Source of the DNA: Allokutzneria sp. NRRL B-24872
GTDB lineage: Bacteria; Actinomycetota; Actinomycetes; Mycobacteriales; Pseudonocardiaceae
Length of the DNA stretch: 39,930 nt
Reading direction: 5' to 3'
Assembly: GCF_002155965.1 (NCBI RefSeq)
Contig: NZ_MUMH01000131.1
Location: 1-39,930 of the forward strand
This document shows positions 24,645 through 31,952 of this stretch, piece after piece; within the stretch, counting starts at the first letter, position 1; every line of letters starts with the position of its first letter. The position numbers and the translations under genes were made by a program. The notes under the pieces were generated by a model. It did no database searches, had not been told where the DNA came from, and was given only the letters and a program-made list of their open reading frames with translations.

Positions 24645-25103
24645 CTAATCCTGCCCGGTGACCGCGCGGTTTCCTCGGGCCCGCTCCGACAGCCCGCGCC
24701 GCAGCGAACCGACCACCCGGCGGGGGCCCGTCAGGGTGAGTTCGCGGTCGTCGACGCGCACGCTCAGGTACCGGCAGCGGGTCCGGCTGCGGCGGGCCGG
24801 GGCGTAGCCGAGGGTGTGCTCGCCGATGCGCTCCGCTTCCCCGTACCCGAGGCCCCTGAGCAGGTCGTTCACCGAGTCCACGAGCGCTTCGCCGCCGGCT
24901 CCGGCGACCGGGACGCGCCGGGTCACGCTGATCACCAGCGGGGTCACCAGCAGGCCGAACACCACGCCGAAGCCGAGCCCGAACGGTAACCCGATCAGGG
25001 GTGCGCATTCCCACACCGCGATGCTGAACACGGCGGCGGAGGCACCGGCGGTGCCGGCGATGAAGGCGAAGGTGTCGCGGAACCCGCGGTGGTGGTGGGA
25101 CAT
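24645..25103 (-). CDS. Small membrane protein, hypothetical
   Basis: 152 residues. Two hydrophobic segments (FAFIAGTAGASAAVFSIAV and LPFGLGFGVVFGLLVTPLVI) are followed by a basic cytoplasmic domain of about 90 residues (RRVVGSLRRGLSERARGNRA at its end) with strands LSVRVDDRELTLTGPRR. No family is recognised. The ATG at 25103 has GGAG 5 nt upstream. It lies 28 bp before the PlsC-type gene on the same strand, so it may be expressed with it. Confidence 0.65.
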   Translation of the reverse strand: MSHHHRGFRDTFAFIAGTAGASAAVFSIAVWECAPLIGLPFGLGFGVVFGLLVTPLVISVTRRVPVAGAGGEALVDSVNDLLRGLGYGEAERIGEHTLGYAPARRSRTRCRYLSVRVDDRELTLTGPRRVVGSLRRGLSERARGNRAVTGQD

Positions 25104-25228
25104 GAACGCTCCAGGCGGTCTCGTCGGAGCCTGATGCCTGAATCGTCGGCGATTCCGCCGTCCGTGTTAATGGCCGTGACCCATTGGTGTCCCAACGGTG
25201 AGCTGCGGTCAGCCGTCACCCGAACGCA

Positions 25229-25819
25229 CTAACGCTGTGCGACGATCCCCTGACAGAGAATCGTCAGGTACTGGGCGGCGATCTCCTCGGCGCCGAGCGT
25301 GCCCTCCGGGTCGTACCAGCGGACCGCCACCCACACGGTGTCCCTGATGAAGCGGTAGACCAGCGGCACGCGCAGGTCCGCGCGGAACACGCCGTCCCGC
25401 TGCCCGCGCTCCAGCACGCCCAGCCAGCAGCGCTCCAGCTCCGCCGCGACCTCGGCCAGGTAGCCGAAGCGCTCGAACTGCGCCAGGTGCGCCGCCTCGT
25501 TCTGGAAGATCGCGATCGCGTCGCCGTCGCTGTCCATCGACTCGAAGGACACCGTGACCAGCGCGGTCAGCGCGGCGCGCGGGTCGGGCCGCTCGGCGAG
25601 CACCCGCTCGTAGGCGGCGCGCAACCGGTCGAGGAACCCGCGCAGGATCTCGTCCACCATCGACTCCTTCGAGTCGAAGTGGTGGTAGAGGCTGCCGGAG
25701 AGGATGCCCGCGGCGTCGGCGATCTCGCGCACCGTCGTGGTGGCGAAACCGCGCTCGGCGAACAACCTCCCCGCGATGCCGAGCAGCTCGGCCCTGCGGT
25801 CCTGTCTGACGGCTCCCAC
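25229..25819 (-). CDS. kstR2: TetR-family regulator closely resembling KstR2
   Basis: 196 residues. The helix-turn-helix region TTVREIADAAGILSGSLYHH, then FDSKESMVDEILRGFLDRL, and the C-terminal PLVYRFIRDTVWVAVRWYDP follow mycobacterial KstR2 nearly position by position. KstR2 represses genes for late steps of cholesterol ring degradation and is released by a HIP-type CoA thioester. None of those degradation genes is in the window. The start is the GTG at 25819. It is divergent from the small frame and GGDEF gene beginning at 25920. I see no KstR2-type operator (AnCAAGnnCTTGnT) next to it. The family is firm; the exact name is by resemblance from memory. Confidence 0.75.
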   Translation of the reverse strand: MGAVRQDRRAELLGIAGRLFAERGFATTTVREIADAAGILSGSLYHHFDSKESMVDEILRGFLDRLRAAYERVLAERPDPRAALTALVTVSFESMDSDGDAIAIFQNEAAHLAQFERFGYLAEVAAELERCWLGVLERGQRDGVFRADLRVPLVYRFIRDTVWVAVRWYDPEGTLGAEEIAAQYLTILCQGIVAQR

Positions 25820-25910
25820 GCCCCAATCCTGGCCTACCCGCGCGCTGGCGCGTCACCCAACCGCATCTTCGCCAATGCCCTACGCGGACCCCACTGGAGA
25901 TCGCTAGACT

Positions 25911-25927
25911 TTTGCCACCATGGCAAA
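25911..25927. promoter_or_regulatory. Inverted repeat at the start of the GGDEF transcript
   Basis: TTTGCCA, 3-bp spacer, TGGCAAA: perfect 7-bp arms. A TANNNT-type box TAGACT (25905-25910) precedes it directly, so the repeat would cover the transcription start. It lies between the divergent KstR2-like and GGDEF genes. No good -35 is seen. Confidence 0.4.
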
Positions 25928-26006
25928 GCCGTGGGGTGTGTTCGTGGCACCGCTCGTCGCCCGTCCGCCGCGGGCACCGACGCCGGAGACCGCCAGAGCA
26001 GCATGA
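25920..26006 (+). CDS. Possible 28-codon upstream frame overlapping the GGDEF start
   Basis: The frame starts MAKPWGVFVAPLVARPP and ends PETARAA. Its stop overlaps the ATG of the GGDEF gene as ATGA, so it could couple translation. The ATG lies within the inverted repeat at 25911-25927 and about 10 nt after a TAGACT box, which would fit a leaderless start; no ribosome binding site is present. No homology is recognised. It may be only a chance frame in the 5' leader. Confidence 0.3.
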   Translation: MAKPWGVFVAPLVARPPRAPTPETARAA

Positions 26007-28201
26007 GTGCACCGAGCCCGGCAGAGTCCGGGCCGACCGCCGCCACCGAGGTGACCCGCGAGAGCGCGGTGTCCGCCCCGGCGCACAGCCCTGCCCCGGC
26101 ACTGAGCCCTGCCCGCACCTGGGGACTCGCCAGGAGCTGGGCCGCCGCGGTCACCTCGGGCACCTACACCCCGCTGACCAGGGGCGAGGTCGAGCGGCTG
26201 ACCCACGAGCTGCTGACCCTGCTGGTCTCGGCGATGGAGGCGGGGGCGGACACCGGCGGGCTGCTCGACGAGGTCGCCGAGCGCATGGTGCGCGCGAACT
26301 TCACCGGACCGGACAGCCTCAGCCGCAGCGTCGAGGTGCTCGGCGAGGGCCTGCTGGAGGTCTTCGGCGACGGCGCTGACCGGCTCACCACGCGCGTGCT
26401 CGCCCTGATCGGCGGCCTCGCGACGAGCTACACCAAGGCGATGCGCGAGCGCACGTTGCACCAGCAGCAACAGATCACCGACGCGCTGCTGCGGGCGAAG
26501 CAGGAGGCCGAGCGGCACCTGCGCGCTTCGGAGGCCCGCTTCCGCGAGGTGTTCACCTCCTCCGGCGTCGGCATCGCGCTGACCGACTTCAACGGCCGGA
26601 TCGTGCAGGCCAACCCGGCGCTGACGGAGATCCTGGGCTACTCCGAGGAGGAGCTCGGCGGGCTGAACCTGTACGAGCTGTTCCAGGAGGAGGGCTCGGA
26701 CACGCTGCGCGGCGCCTACCGCGAGCTGGCCGACGGCGAGCGGGACCGGTTCCGGGTGCGGCGGATGCTGGCGACCAGGGACGGCGACGCGGTGCTGGCC
26801 TACCTCGCGGTGTCGGCGCTGCACGAGATGCCCGGCCACATCGTGACCATGGTGGAGGACGCCACCGAGGTCCACATGCTCACCCAGCGCCTGCGCCAGC
26901 AGTCCCTCAACGACGCGCTGACCGGGCTGGCCAACCGGCAGCTGTTCAGCTCGCGGTTGCAGTCGGCGCTGGCGCGCATGGACTCCCGGCTCGGCGTGAC
27001 CGTGCTCCAGCTGGACCTCGACGGTTTCGGCGTGATCAACGCGGGCATGGGTCCGCGCGTCGGCGACCAGCTGCTCCAGGTCACCGGCAAGCGGCTGGAG
27101 CACGTCTTCGCCGACGAGCGCAACGCCGTCGTCGCGCGCTTCGGCGGCGACGAGTTCGCCGTGCTGCTGGAGAACACCGAGGACACGCCCTACCCCGGCA
27201 AGCTCGCCGTGCTGATCAACACCGCGCTCGCCGAGCCGACCTACGTCGACGGGGTCGGCGTCGCGGTCTCGGCCAGCATCGGCGTGGTGCGGGCCAACAG
27301 CCAGAACCTGCGCCCCGAGGAGGTGCTGCGCGCCGCCGACATCACCCTGCGCCGGGCCAAGGCGTGCGGCAAGGGCCAGTGGGAGGTCTTCGACGCGCAG
27401 CACGACAGCGAGGCGAGGCTGCGCACCCGGCTGGCCGCCTCCATCCCCGGCGCCGAGGAGAACGGCGAGTTCGAGGTCGTCTACCAGCCCGTGGTGCGGT
27501 TGGCCGACGGGCAGGTCGCCTTCGTCGAGGCGCTGCTGCGGTGGAACCACCCCGAGCACGGCGCGCTGCCGCACACGCGCTGCGTCGAGCTGGCCGAGGA
27601 GACCGGCATGGTCCTGCCGCTCGGCCGGTCCGCGCTGCGCGAGGCGTGCGTGATCGCCGCGTCCTGGCCCGCCGGCGCGGACGGCGAGGCGCCCGGGCTG
27701 TGGCTGAACCTGACGCCGTTGCAGGCCCGTGACCCCGACCTCGCCGCAACCGTGCGGATGGCGCTGGCGGACTGCGGGATGAGCGCGGCGCGGCTGCGGC
27801 TGGGCATCCCGATGGCCTCGCTGCGCCAGCACCGCGACGAGGCCGAGGAGAACGCCGAGGTGCTCGGCGACATGGGCGTGCGCACGGCGCTGCACGAGTT
27901 CGAGGGCGGGCTGGCCAACCTCAGCGTCTGCGGCCCGCTCAAGGCCGACCTGGTCAGGATCGCGCCGTGGGTGGTGCACCGTCTGTCCACAGAGGACAGC
28001 GAGGCCGACGCGCTGCGGGTGAGCGTCCACTTCCTCATCCCGTCGCTGGAGCGCTCCGGCGCGCGGGTGGTCGTCGGCGACGTCGCCTCCGCCGAGCAGC
28101 TGGCGTGGTGGCAGCGCGCCGGAGCGGCCTTCGCGCAGGGCCCGCACTTCGGCGAACCGGTCTCTTCTCAGGAGATAGCCAAAATCCTGTCCTCCCCCTA
28201 G
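26003..28201 (+). CDS. PAS-GGDEF-EAL protein: diguanylate cyclase with degenerate EAL domain
   Basis: 732 residues. Residues 1-170 are helical (a long sensory-type N-terminus), a PAS domain covers about 174-290 (ASEARFREVFTSSGVGIALTD), the GGDEF domain has the intact active site RFGGDEFAVL (GGDEF at 381-385), and the EAL domain has EALLRW (509-511). The cyclase inhibitory RxxD site is absent (RNAV in its place). In the EAL domain several catalytic residues are lost: LRLGIPMASL where LEITES is expected, ALHEFEGG for the DDFGTG loop, LVRIAPWV for the KiD motif, and VVGDVAS for AEGVE. It probably makes cyclic di-GMP but does not degrade it; the EAL domain may only bind nucleotide or a partner. 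The protein looks cytosolic. Confidence 0.9.
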   Translation: MSAPSPAESGPTAATEVTRESAVSAPAHSPAPALSPARTWGLARSWAAAVTSGTYTPLTRGEVERLTHELLTLLVSAMEAGADTGGLLDEVAERMVRANFTGPDSLSRSVEVLGEGLLEVFGDGADRLTTRVLALIGGLATSYTKAMRERTLHQQQQITDALLRAKQEAERHLRASEARFREVFTSSGVGIALTDFNGRIVQANPALTEILGYSEEELGGLNLYELFQEEGSDTLRGAYRELADGERDRFRVRRMLATRDGDAVLAYLAVSALHEMPGHIVTMVEDATEVHMLTQRLRQQSLNDALTGLANRQLFSSRLQSALARMDSRLGVTVLQLDLDGFGVINAGMGPRVGDQLLQVTGKRLEHVFADERNAVVARFGGDEFAVLLENTEDTPYPGKLAVLINTALAEPTYVDGVGVAVSASIGVVRANSQNLRPEEVLRAADITLRRAKACGKGQWEVFDAQHDSEARLRTRLAASIPGAEENGEFEVVYQPVVRLADGQVAFVEALLRWNHPEHGALPHTRCVELAEETGMVLPLGRSALREACVIAASWPAGADGEAPGLWLNLTPLQARDPDLAATVRMALADCGMSAARLRLGIPMASLRQHRDEAEENAEVLGDMGVRTALHEFEGGLANLSVCGPLKADLVRIAPWVVHRLSTEDSEADALRVSVHFLIPSLERSGARVVVGDVASAEQLAWWQRAGAAFAQGPHFGEPVSSQEIAKILSSP

Positions 28202-28212
28202 GGGAAGGGGAT

Positions 28213-28241
28213 TTGACCGCTCCTGGCGGGGTGAGTATGTG
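28213..28241 (+). promoter_or_regulatory. Promoter of the winged-helix regulator gene
   Basis: TTGACC (28213-28218), 17-bp spacer, TATGTG (28236-28241). The start of transcription would be near 28248, about 19 nt before the GTG at 28267. Confidence 0.5.
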
Positions 28242-28266
28242 TGGTCGGGACACGCCAGGAGGCCCT

Positions 28267-28578
28267 GTGAAGACCCGTCCCGCGTTCAACGCGATCGTTC
28301 ACCCCGCGCACCGGCTGCAGATCTGTTCGTTCCTGGCGGCGGTCAAGGAGGGCGAGTTCCGCCCGCTGCGCGAGGAACTGGGTGTCAGCGACTCGGTGCT
28401 GAGCAAGCAGCTGCGCATCCTGGAGGAGGCGGGCTACGTCGAGCTGCGCAAGGCACCCGTCGCGGGCAAGGGCCGCGTGCGCACGTGGATCACGCTCACC
28501 CGCTCCGGCAAGCGCGCCCTGGAGAGCCACATCGCCGAGCTGCACCGGATGACCCGCGGCGCCCTCCCCGTGGCGTGA
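28267..28578 (+). CDS. Winged-helix transcriptional regulator (HTH_34/MarR-like, short)
   Basis: 103 residues making a single winged-helix domain: HPAHRLQICSFLAAVKEGEF, LGVSDSVLSKQLRILEEAGY as the recognition part, then VRTWITLTRSGKRALESHI as wing and last helix. Such stand-alone proteins resemble the PF13601-type regulators that bind DNA as dimers; there is no ligand domain or metal-binding cysteine set. AGGAGG lies 4 nt before the GTG at 28267. It is monocistronic, with its own promoter, and convergent with the tRNA-Arg unit. Targets are unknown. Confidence 0.85.
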   Translation: MKTRPAFNAIVHPAHRLQICSFLAAVKEGEFRPLREELGVSDSVLSKQLRILEEAGYVELRKAPVAGKGRVRTWITLTRSGKRALESHIAELHRMTRGALPVA

Positions 28579-28630
28579 GCCCCGGGCTCGGGAAGCTTGG
28601 TCGCCGACCGCGGTGGTGAACCCCGTCGGC

Positions 28631-28670
28631 TCTACCGGCCCCCGCCTCCCCCTCAAGGCGGCACCTGGCC
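28631..28670 (-). terminator. Possible U-less terminator after tRNA-Arg
   Basis: CCGCCT (28642-28647) and AGGCGG (28656-28661) form a 6-bp stem with flanking GGCC blocks that can extend it. It stands 12-50 bp after the tRNA 3' end, between the tRNA and the convergent regulator gene. There is no T-run, which is common in GC-rich actinobacteria. Confidence 0.35.
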
Positions 28671-28681
28671 GTGCAGCAGCG

Positions 28682-28755
28682 CATCCCCAGCAGGATTCGA
28701 ACCTGCGACCTCGACGTTCGTAGCGTCGCGCGCTGTCCAGCTGCGCCATGGGGAT
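28682..28755 (-). tRNA. tRNA-Arg (anticodon ACG)
   Basis: A complete 74-nt cloverleaf: acceptor ATCCCCA paired with TGGGGAT, D stem GCGC/GCGC, anticodon stem CGACG/CGTCG with loop CTACGAA (anticodon ACG), T arm GCAGG-TTCGAAT-CCTGC, discriminator G. CCA is not encoded. With A34 changed to inosine it reads CGU, CGC and CGA. A T-tailed terminator ends only 15 nt upstream of the 5' end and no promoter fits between, so expression seems to depend on readthrough from the promoter at 28918-28946. Confidence 0.95.
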
Positions 28756-28770
28756 AGGTGGTGGTGCGCA

Positions 28771-28801
28771 AAGAAAAACCGCCCAGAACGTCCTCGGGCG
28801 G
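28771..28801 (-). terminator. Terminator between the Arg-rich leader frame and tRNA-Arg
   Basis: On the minus strand CCGCCC (28801-28796) pairs with GGGCGG (28784-28779), followed by TTTTTCTTT: a classical intrinsic terminator. It lies 25 bp after the leader stop and 15 bp before the tRNA, so it would stop transcription into the tRNA unless relieved. The stretch CCGCCCGAGG that includes its first arm can also pair with CCTCGCGG inside the leader frame (28849-28842), giving an 8-bp antiterminator with a 2-nt bulge. Confidence 0.7.
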
Positions 28802-28826
28802 CTCGCGTGGCGGGGCGATCAGCCCA

Positions 28827-28874
28827 TCACGTGCGAGAGCGCCGCGAGGAGTGGCGTCGGCGATTCACCGTCAT
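28827..28874 (-). CDS. Arg-rich 15-aa leader peptide upstream of tRNA-Arg
   Basis: The 15-codon frame encodes MTVNRRRHSSRRSRT. Six of 15 codons are Arg: CGC CGA CGC (5-7), CGG CGC (11-12), CGC (14); five of the six are read by the tRNA-Arg(ACG) encoded just downstream. AAGGAGG lies 6 nt before the ATG, a near-perfect ribosome binding site. It has its own promoter (28918-28946), and an intrinsic terminator follows the stop before the tRNA gene. This is the arrangement of a ribosome-mediated attenuator. Alternatively it is a tiny functional peptide downstream of the AfsR gene, somewhat like AfsS downstream of AfsR, though far shorter. Existence of the frame and signals is seen; attenuation is inferred. 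Confidence 0.6.
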   Translation of the reverse strand: MTVNRRRHSSRRSRT

Positions 28875-28917
28875 GGCCGTCCTCCTTCGCTGGTCGTTGT
28901 CATGCTCGCTGCGGAGA

Positions 28918-28946
28918 ACTATCCCGGCCGCGACGGGCTTCGTCAA
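28918..28946 (-). promoter_or_regulatory. Promoter of the leader-tRNA-Arg unit
   Basis: On the minus strand TTGACG (28946-28941), 17-bp spacer, GATAGT (28923-28918; 4 of 6 to TATAAT). The -35 box includes the stop codon of the AfsR-type gene. Transcription would begin about 35 nt before the leader ATG. Confidence 0.6.
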
Positions 28947-31870
28947 CGGGGTTTTCCTCCACCGTCCACTTGGGACAGTGAGCGCAGGCGGGCGCGGACG
29001 CGGTCGACGTCGCCGCGTTCGGCCGAGGGCAGCGGGGCACCGGCGGTGTTGCGCGCGGCGGCGGCCTCGGCGAGCAGGCGGGAGGCGTACTCGTGGTCGC
29101 CGGTGAGGGAGTGCGCCCCGGCGAGGCCCTCCTGGGCGAGCGCGATGGCGCGGGGGTCGCCGATGTGGCGCGCGACGGCGAGGCCCTTGGTGTGCAGCGC
29201 GAGCGCGGCGTCGGCGTCACCGCGGAGTTCGGCGACGAAGCCGAGTTCGGCGAGGATGAGCGCGTTGCCGGGGTCGAAGGCGGCGTGCCGGTTCCACTCG
29301 TAGACCTCGCGCAGGTGGTGCTCGGCGGCGTCCAGCTCCCCCTGCCTGCGCGCGCCGAGGGCCAATCCGATCTCGGCGTGGATCTCCCCGGCCCGGTAGC
29401 TCTGCCGCGCGGCGAGCTTGCGGGCGCGTTCGTGCAGCTCATCGGCCGCGGCGAAGTCGCAGGTCAGCAGCGCGAGCCTGCCGAGCCCGGTGAGCCGGTC
29501 GGCGGCCTCGGACCACAGCTGGAGTTCCTCGGCGATCCGCAGGCCGTCGCGGTTGAGGCGTTCCGCCCGCGCGTAGTCGCCGGAGATCTCGGCGAGCGCG
29601 GCCAGCGGGTACACGGTCTGCAACCGCCCCCACTGATCACCGAGCGCCCGGAACAGCGACTGGGCTCGCTCGCCGTCGGCGCGGGCGCGGTCGAGGTCGC
29701 CGCGAACGAGCGCTTGGCTCGCGCGCACGCTCAGCGCGGCGGCGATCCCCCACTCATCGCCCAGTTCGGTGTAGCCCGCGAGCGCGCGTTCGATCAACCG
29801 CTCGCTGGCGCCGAGGTCCATGCCGCCTCGGTACAGTGCGAAGCCGAGGAACCACTGGCTCTCCGGGTCGTCCGCCTCCGGGATCTCGACGTTCTGTCCA
29901 CTGAGGACAGACATGCCCGCGAGGCACGCGCTCGACTGGGGGTCAAGGGGTGCGCCAGCGCCTTCGAACGCGCGCCGAGCCTCGCTGATGCGCCCGCTGA
30001 GGTACCAGTACCAGGACAGCACCTTCGCCAGCCGGATGTCTCCGGCGAAGTCCAGCGCCTGCCGCAGGTTCGCGTTCTCGCGGTCGAGCCGCAGCACCCA
30101 GTCGCGCTGCTCGGGTCCGCGCAGCTGCGCGCTCGCGGCCAGTCCGGCGTAGTAGTCGTGGTGACGCTGACGGACGACGTCCAGCTCACCGGCCTCGGCA
30201 AGGCGCTCGGCGGAGTACGCGACGACGGACTCCAGCAACCGGTAGCGCGGGCCGTCGAGCACCACGACGAGAGAGCGATCCACCAAGCGCGCCAACGGGT
30301 CCAGGACCTCCGCCGCGCACACCGCCTCGGCGGCCTCCAGCGTGCAGCCGTCGATGTGGACGGCGAGCCTGCGCAGGACGACGCGCTCCGGCTCGGAGAG
30401 CAGCTCCCAGCTCCAGTCGATCATCGCGCGCAGGGTCTGCTGCCGTGACGGGGCGCCCCGGTGGCCGGAGGTGAGGACGCTGAAGCGGTCGTCCAGGCGC
30501 GCGAGCAGTTCGTGCACGCCGAGCACGCGCACGCGGGTCGCGGCGAGTTCGAGGGCGAGCGGGATGCCGTCAAGGCGTTCGCACAGCCGCGCGACCTCCG
30601 GCGAGGACGGGTCGACCGCGTAGCCGCTCGCGGCGGCGCGCTCAGCGAAAAGCTTTGTGGCATCAGCGTTGTCCAGCGTCGGCACGCTCCACAGGGTCTC
30701 CCCCGCGATGCCGATCGGCTCCTGGCTCGTCGCGAGCACGCGCAGCGACGGAGCCGTCCGCAGCAGCAGCTCGACCAGGCGCGCCACCGGCTCCACCACG
30801 TGCTCGCAGCTGTCCAGCACGAGCAGGATGTCCTTGTCGCGCAAAGAGTCCACGAGACGGTCGAACAGCGACACGGGCGCGGCGTCATCCCGGATGCCGA
30901 GCGCCGAGGCGACCGCTTCGACCACCGCGTCGTTGTCCCAGAACTCAACGAGCCAGACACCGTCCACAAAGGACCCGATGAGCTGGGCGGCGGTTTCCAC
31001 CGCGAGGCGGGTCTTACCGACTCCCCCAGGGCCGGTGAGCGTGACAAGTCGTTTCACCGCAAGGAGTTCGCGCACCTCGGAGACAGCGGCTGAGCGGCCG
31101 ACGATCTCCGTCACCGGCGCGGGGAGGTTGGTGCGGCGCACGGAGGAGGAGCGCGTGAGCGCGGGGTCTTGACGCAGGATCGCGGTGTGCAGTTCGGCCA
31201 GTTCCGGGCCGGGGTCGAGCCCAAGTTCGTCGGCAAGGCGCGCGCGGAGGTCTTCGTACTGCTCGATCGCCTCGTTCTGCCTGCCCGCCAGGTACAGCGC
31301 ACGGATGTGCGCGGCGCGCAGGCGTTCCCGCAGGGGGTGCTCGGCGACGAGCTGCGCGAGCTCCGGCTGTTCGCCCAGTTCCAGGCGTGCCTCCGCCAGC
31401 GATTCCACCGCGCTCAGCCGCTGCTCCTCCGCGCGCTCTGCGGCCGCTCGGACGAACTCCTCGTCGGCGAAGCCCGCGAAGGCGGGACCGCGCCACAGAT
31501 CCAGGGCTTCGGTGAGGAAGTCGGCCCGGACGCGGGCGTTGTCGGCCCTTCGGGCGCGCAGCACCAGGGCCTCGAAGCGGCCGAGGTCCACCGCTTCCGG
31601 CTCCGCGAGCAGCACGTAGCCGGGCGGGCGGGCTTCGACGAGGCCGCCGAGCGCGCGGCGCAGCCTGGACACCTTGGTCTGCAACGACGCCGTCGGGTTC
31701 GCGGGCTGGCGCTGCGCCCACAGGTCCTCCGCGAGTCGGTCCGCCGACACCACGCGGCCCCGGTGCACGAGCAGGTCGACGAGCAGCGCCCGGACCTTGG
31801 TCTCGGGAACGCCGACCGGCTCTCCATCCGCAGACCACACCTCAAGCGGGCCCAGCACCCCGAAACGCAC
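28943..31870 (-). CDS. AfsR/SARP-family ATPase transcriptional regulator
   Basis: 975 residues. An OmpR-type winged helix (1-95, with VDLLVHRGRVVSADRLAEDL and TASLQTKVSRLRRAL) is followed by the bacterial transcriptional activation domain (about 100-240), an NB-ARC ATPase (from 255; Walker A GPGGVGKT at 280-287, ILLVLDSCEHVVEPVARL as Walker B) and C-terminal TPR-like helical repeats (about 560-960). Proteins of this plan switch on secondary-metabolite or differentiation genes. No biosynthetic cluster surrounds it apart from the distant peptide/P450 pair. The start is the GTG at 31870; the upstream ribosome binding site is weak. It is divergent from the imine-reductase-like gene. Confidence 0.92.
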   Translation of the reverse strand: MRFGVLGPLEVWSADGEPVGVPETKVRALLVDLLVHRGRVVSADRLAEDLWAQRQPANPTASLQTKVSRLRRALGGLVEARPPGYVLLAEPEAVDLGRFEALVLRARRADNARVRADFLTEALDLWRGPAFAGFADEEFVRAAAERAEEQRLSAVESLAEARLELGEQPELAQLVAEHPLRERLRAAHIRALYLAGRQNEAIEQYEDLRARLADELGLDPGPELAELHTAILRQDPALTRSSSVRRTNLPAPVTEIVGRSAAVSEVRELLAVKRLVTLTGPGGVGKTRLAVETAAQLIGSFVDGVWLVEFWDNDAVVEAVASALGIRDDAAPVSLFDRLVDSLRDKDILLVLDSCEHVVEPVARLVELLLRTAPSLRVLATSQEPIGIAGETLWSVPTLDNADATKLFAERAAASGYAVDPSSPEVARLCERLDGIPLALELAATRVRVLGVHELLARLDDRFSVLTSGHRGAPSRQQTLRAMIDWSWELLSEPERVVLRRLAVHIDGCTLEAAEAVCAAEVLDPLARLVDRSLVVVLDGPRYRLLESVVAYSAERLAEAGELDVVRQRHHDYYAGLAASAQLRGPEQRDWVLRLDRENANLRQALDFAGDIRLAKVLSWYWYLSGRISEARRAFEGAGAPLDPQSSACLAGMSVLSGQNVEIPEADDPESQWFLGFALYRGGMDLGASERLIERALAGYTELGDEWGIAAALSVRASQALVRGDLDRARADGERAQSLFRALGDQWGRLQTVYPLAALAEISGDYARAERLNRDGLRIAEELQLWSEAADRLTGLGRLALLTCDFAAADELHERARKLAARQSYRAGEIHAEIGLALGARRQGELDAAEHHLREVYEWNRHAAFDPGNALILAELGFVAELRGDADAALALHTKGLAVARHIGDPRAIALAQEGLAGAHSLTGDHEYASRLLAEAAAARNTAGAPLPSAERGDVDRVRARLRSLSQVDGGGKPR

Positions 31871-31952
31871 GGCCGACAGCCTAGCGACAGGAAACCGACA
31901 GCGCCCCCGAGCACGGTGGTCTTACCAACGGAACACGAACTAGGGAGACACC

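Noticed and set aside
24995-25228. Short frames and weak promoter boxes between the small membrane protein and KstR2-like genes
   Set aside because: No ribosome binding site and only loose matches to -35 and -10 boxes; nothing supportable in this 125-bp gap.
25904-28147. Frame of about 750 codons opposite the GGDEF-EAL gene
   Set aside because: Antisense shadow; the plus strand has intact PAS, GGDEF and EAL features.
28579-28590. GAGCCC-C-GGGCTC as a terminator for the winged-helix gene
   Set aside because: A loop of one base cannot form a hairpin, and no T-run follows; kept out of the features.
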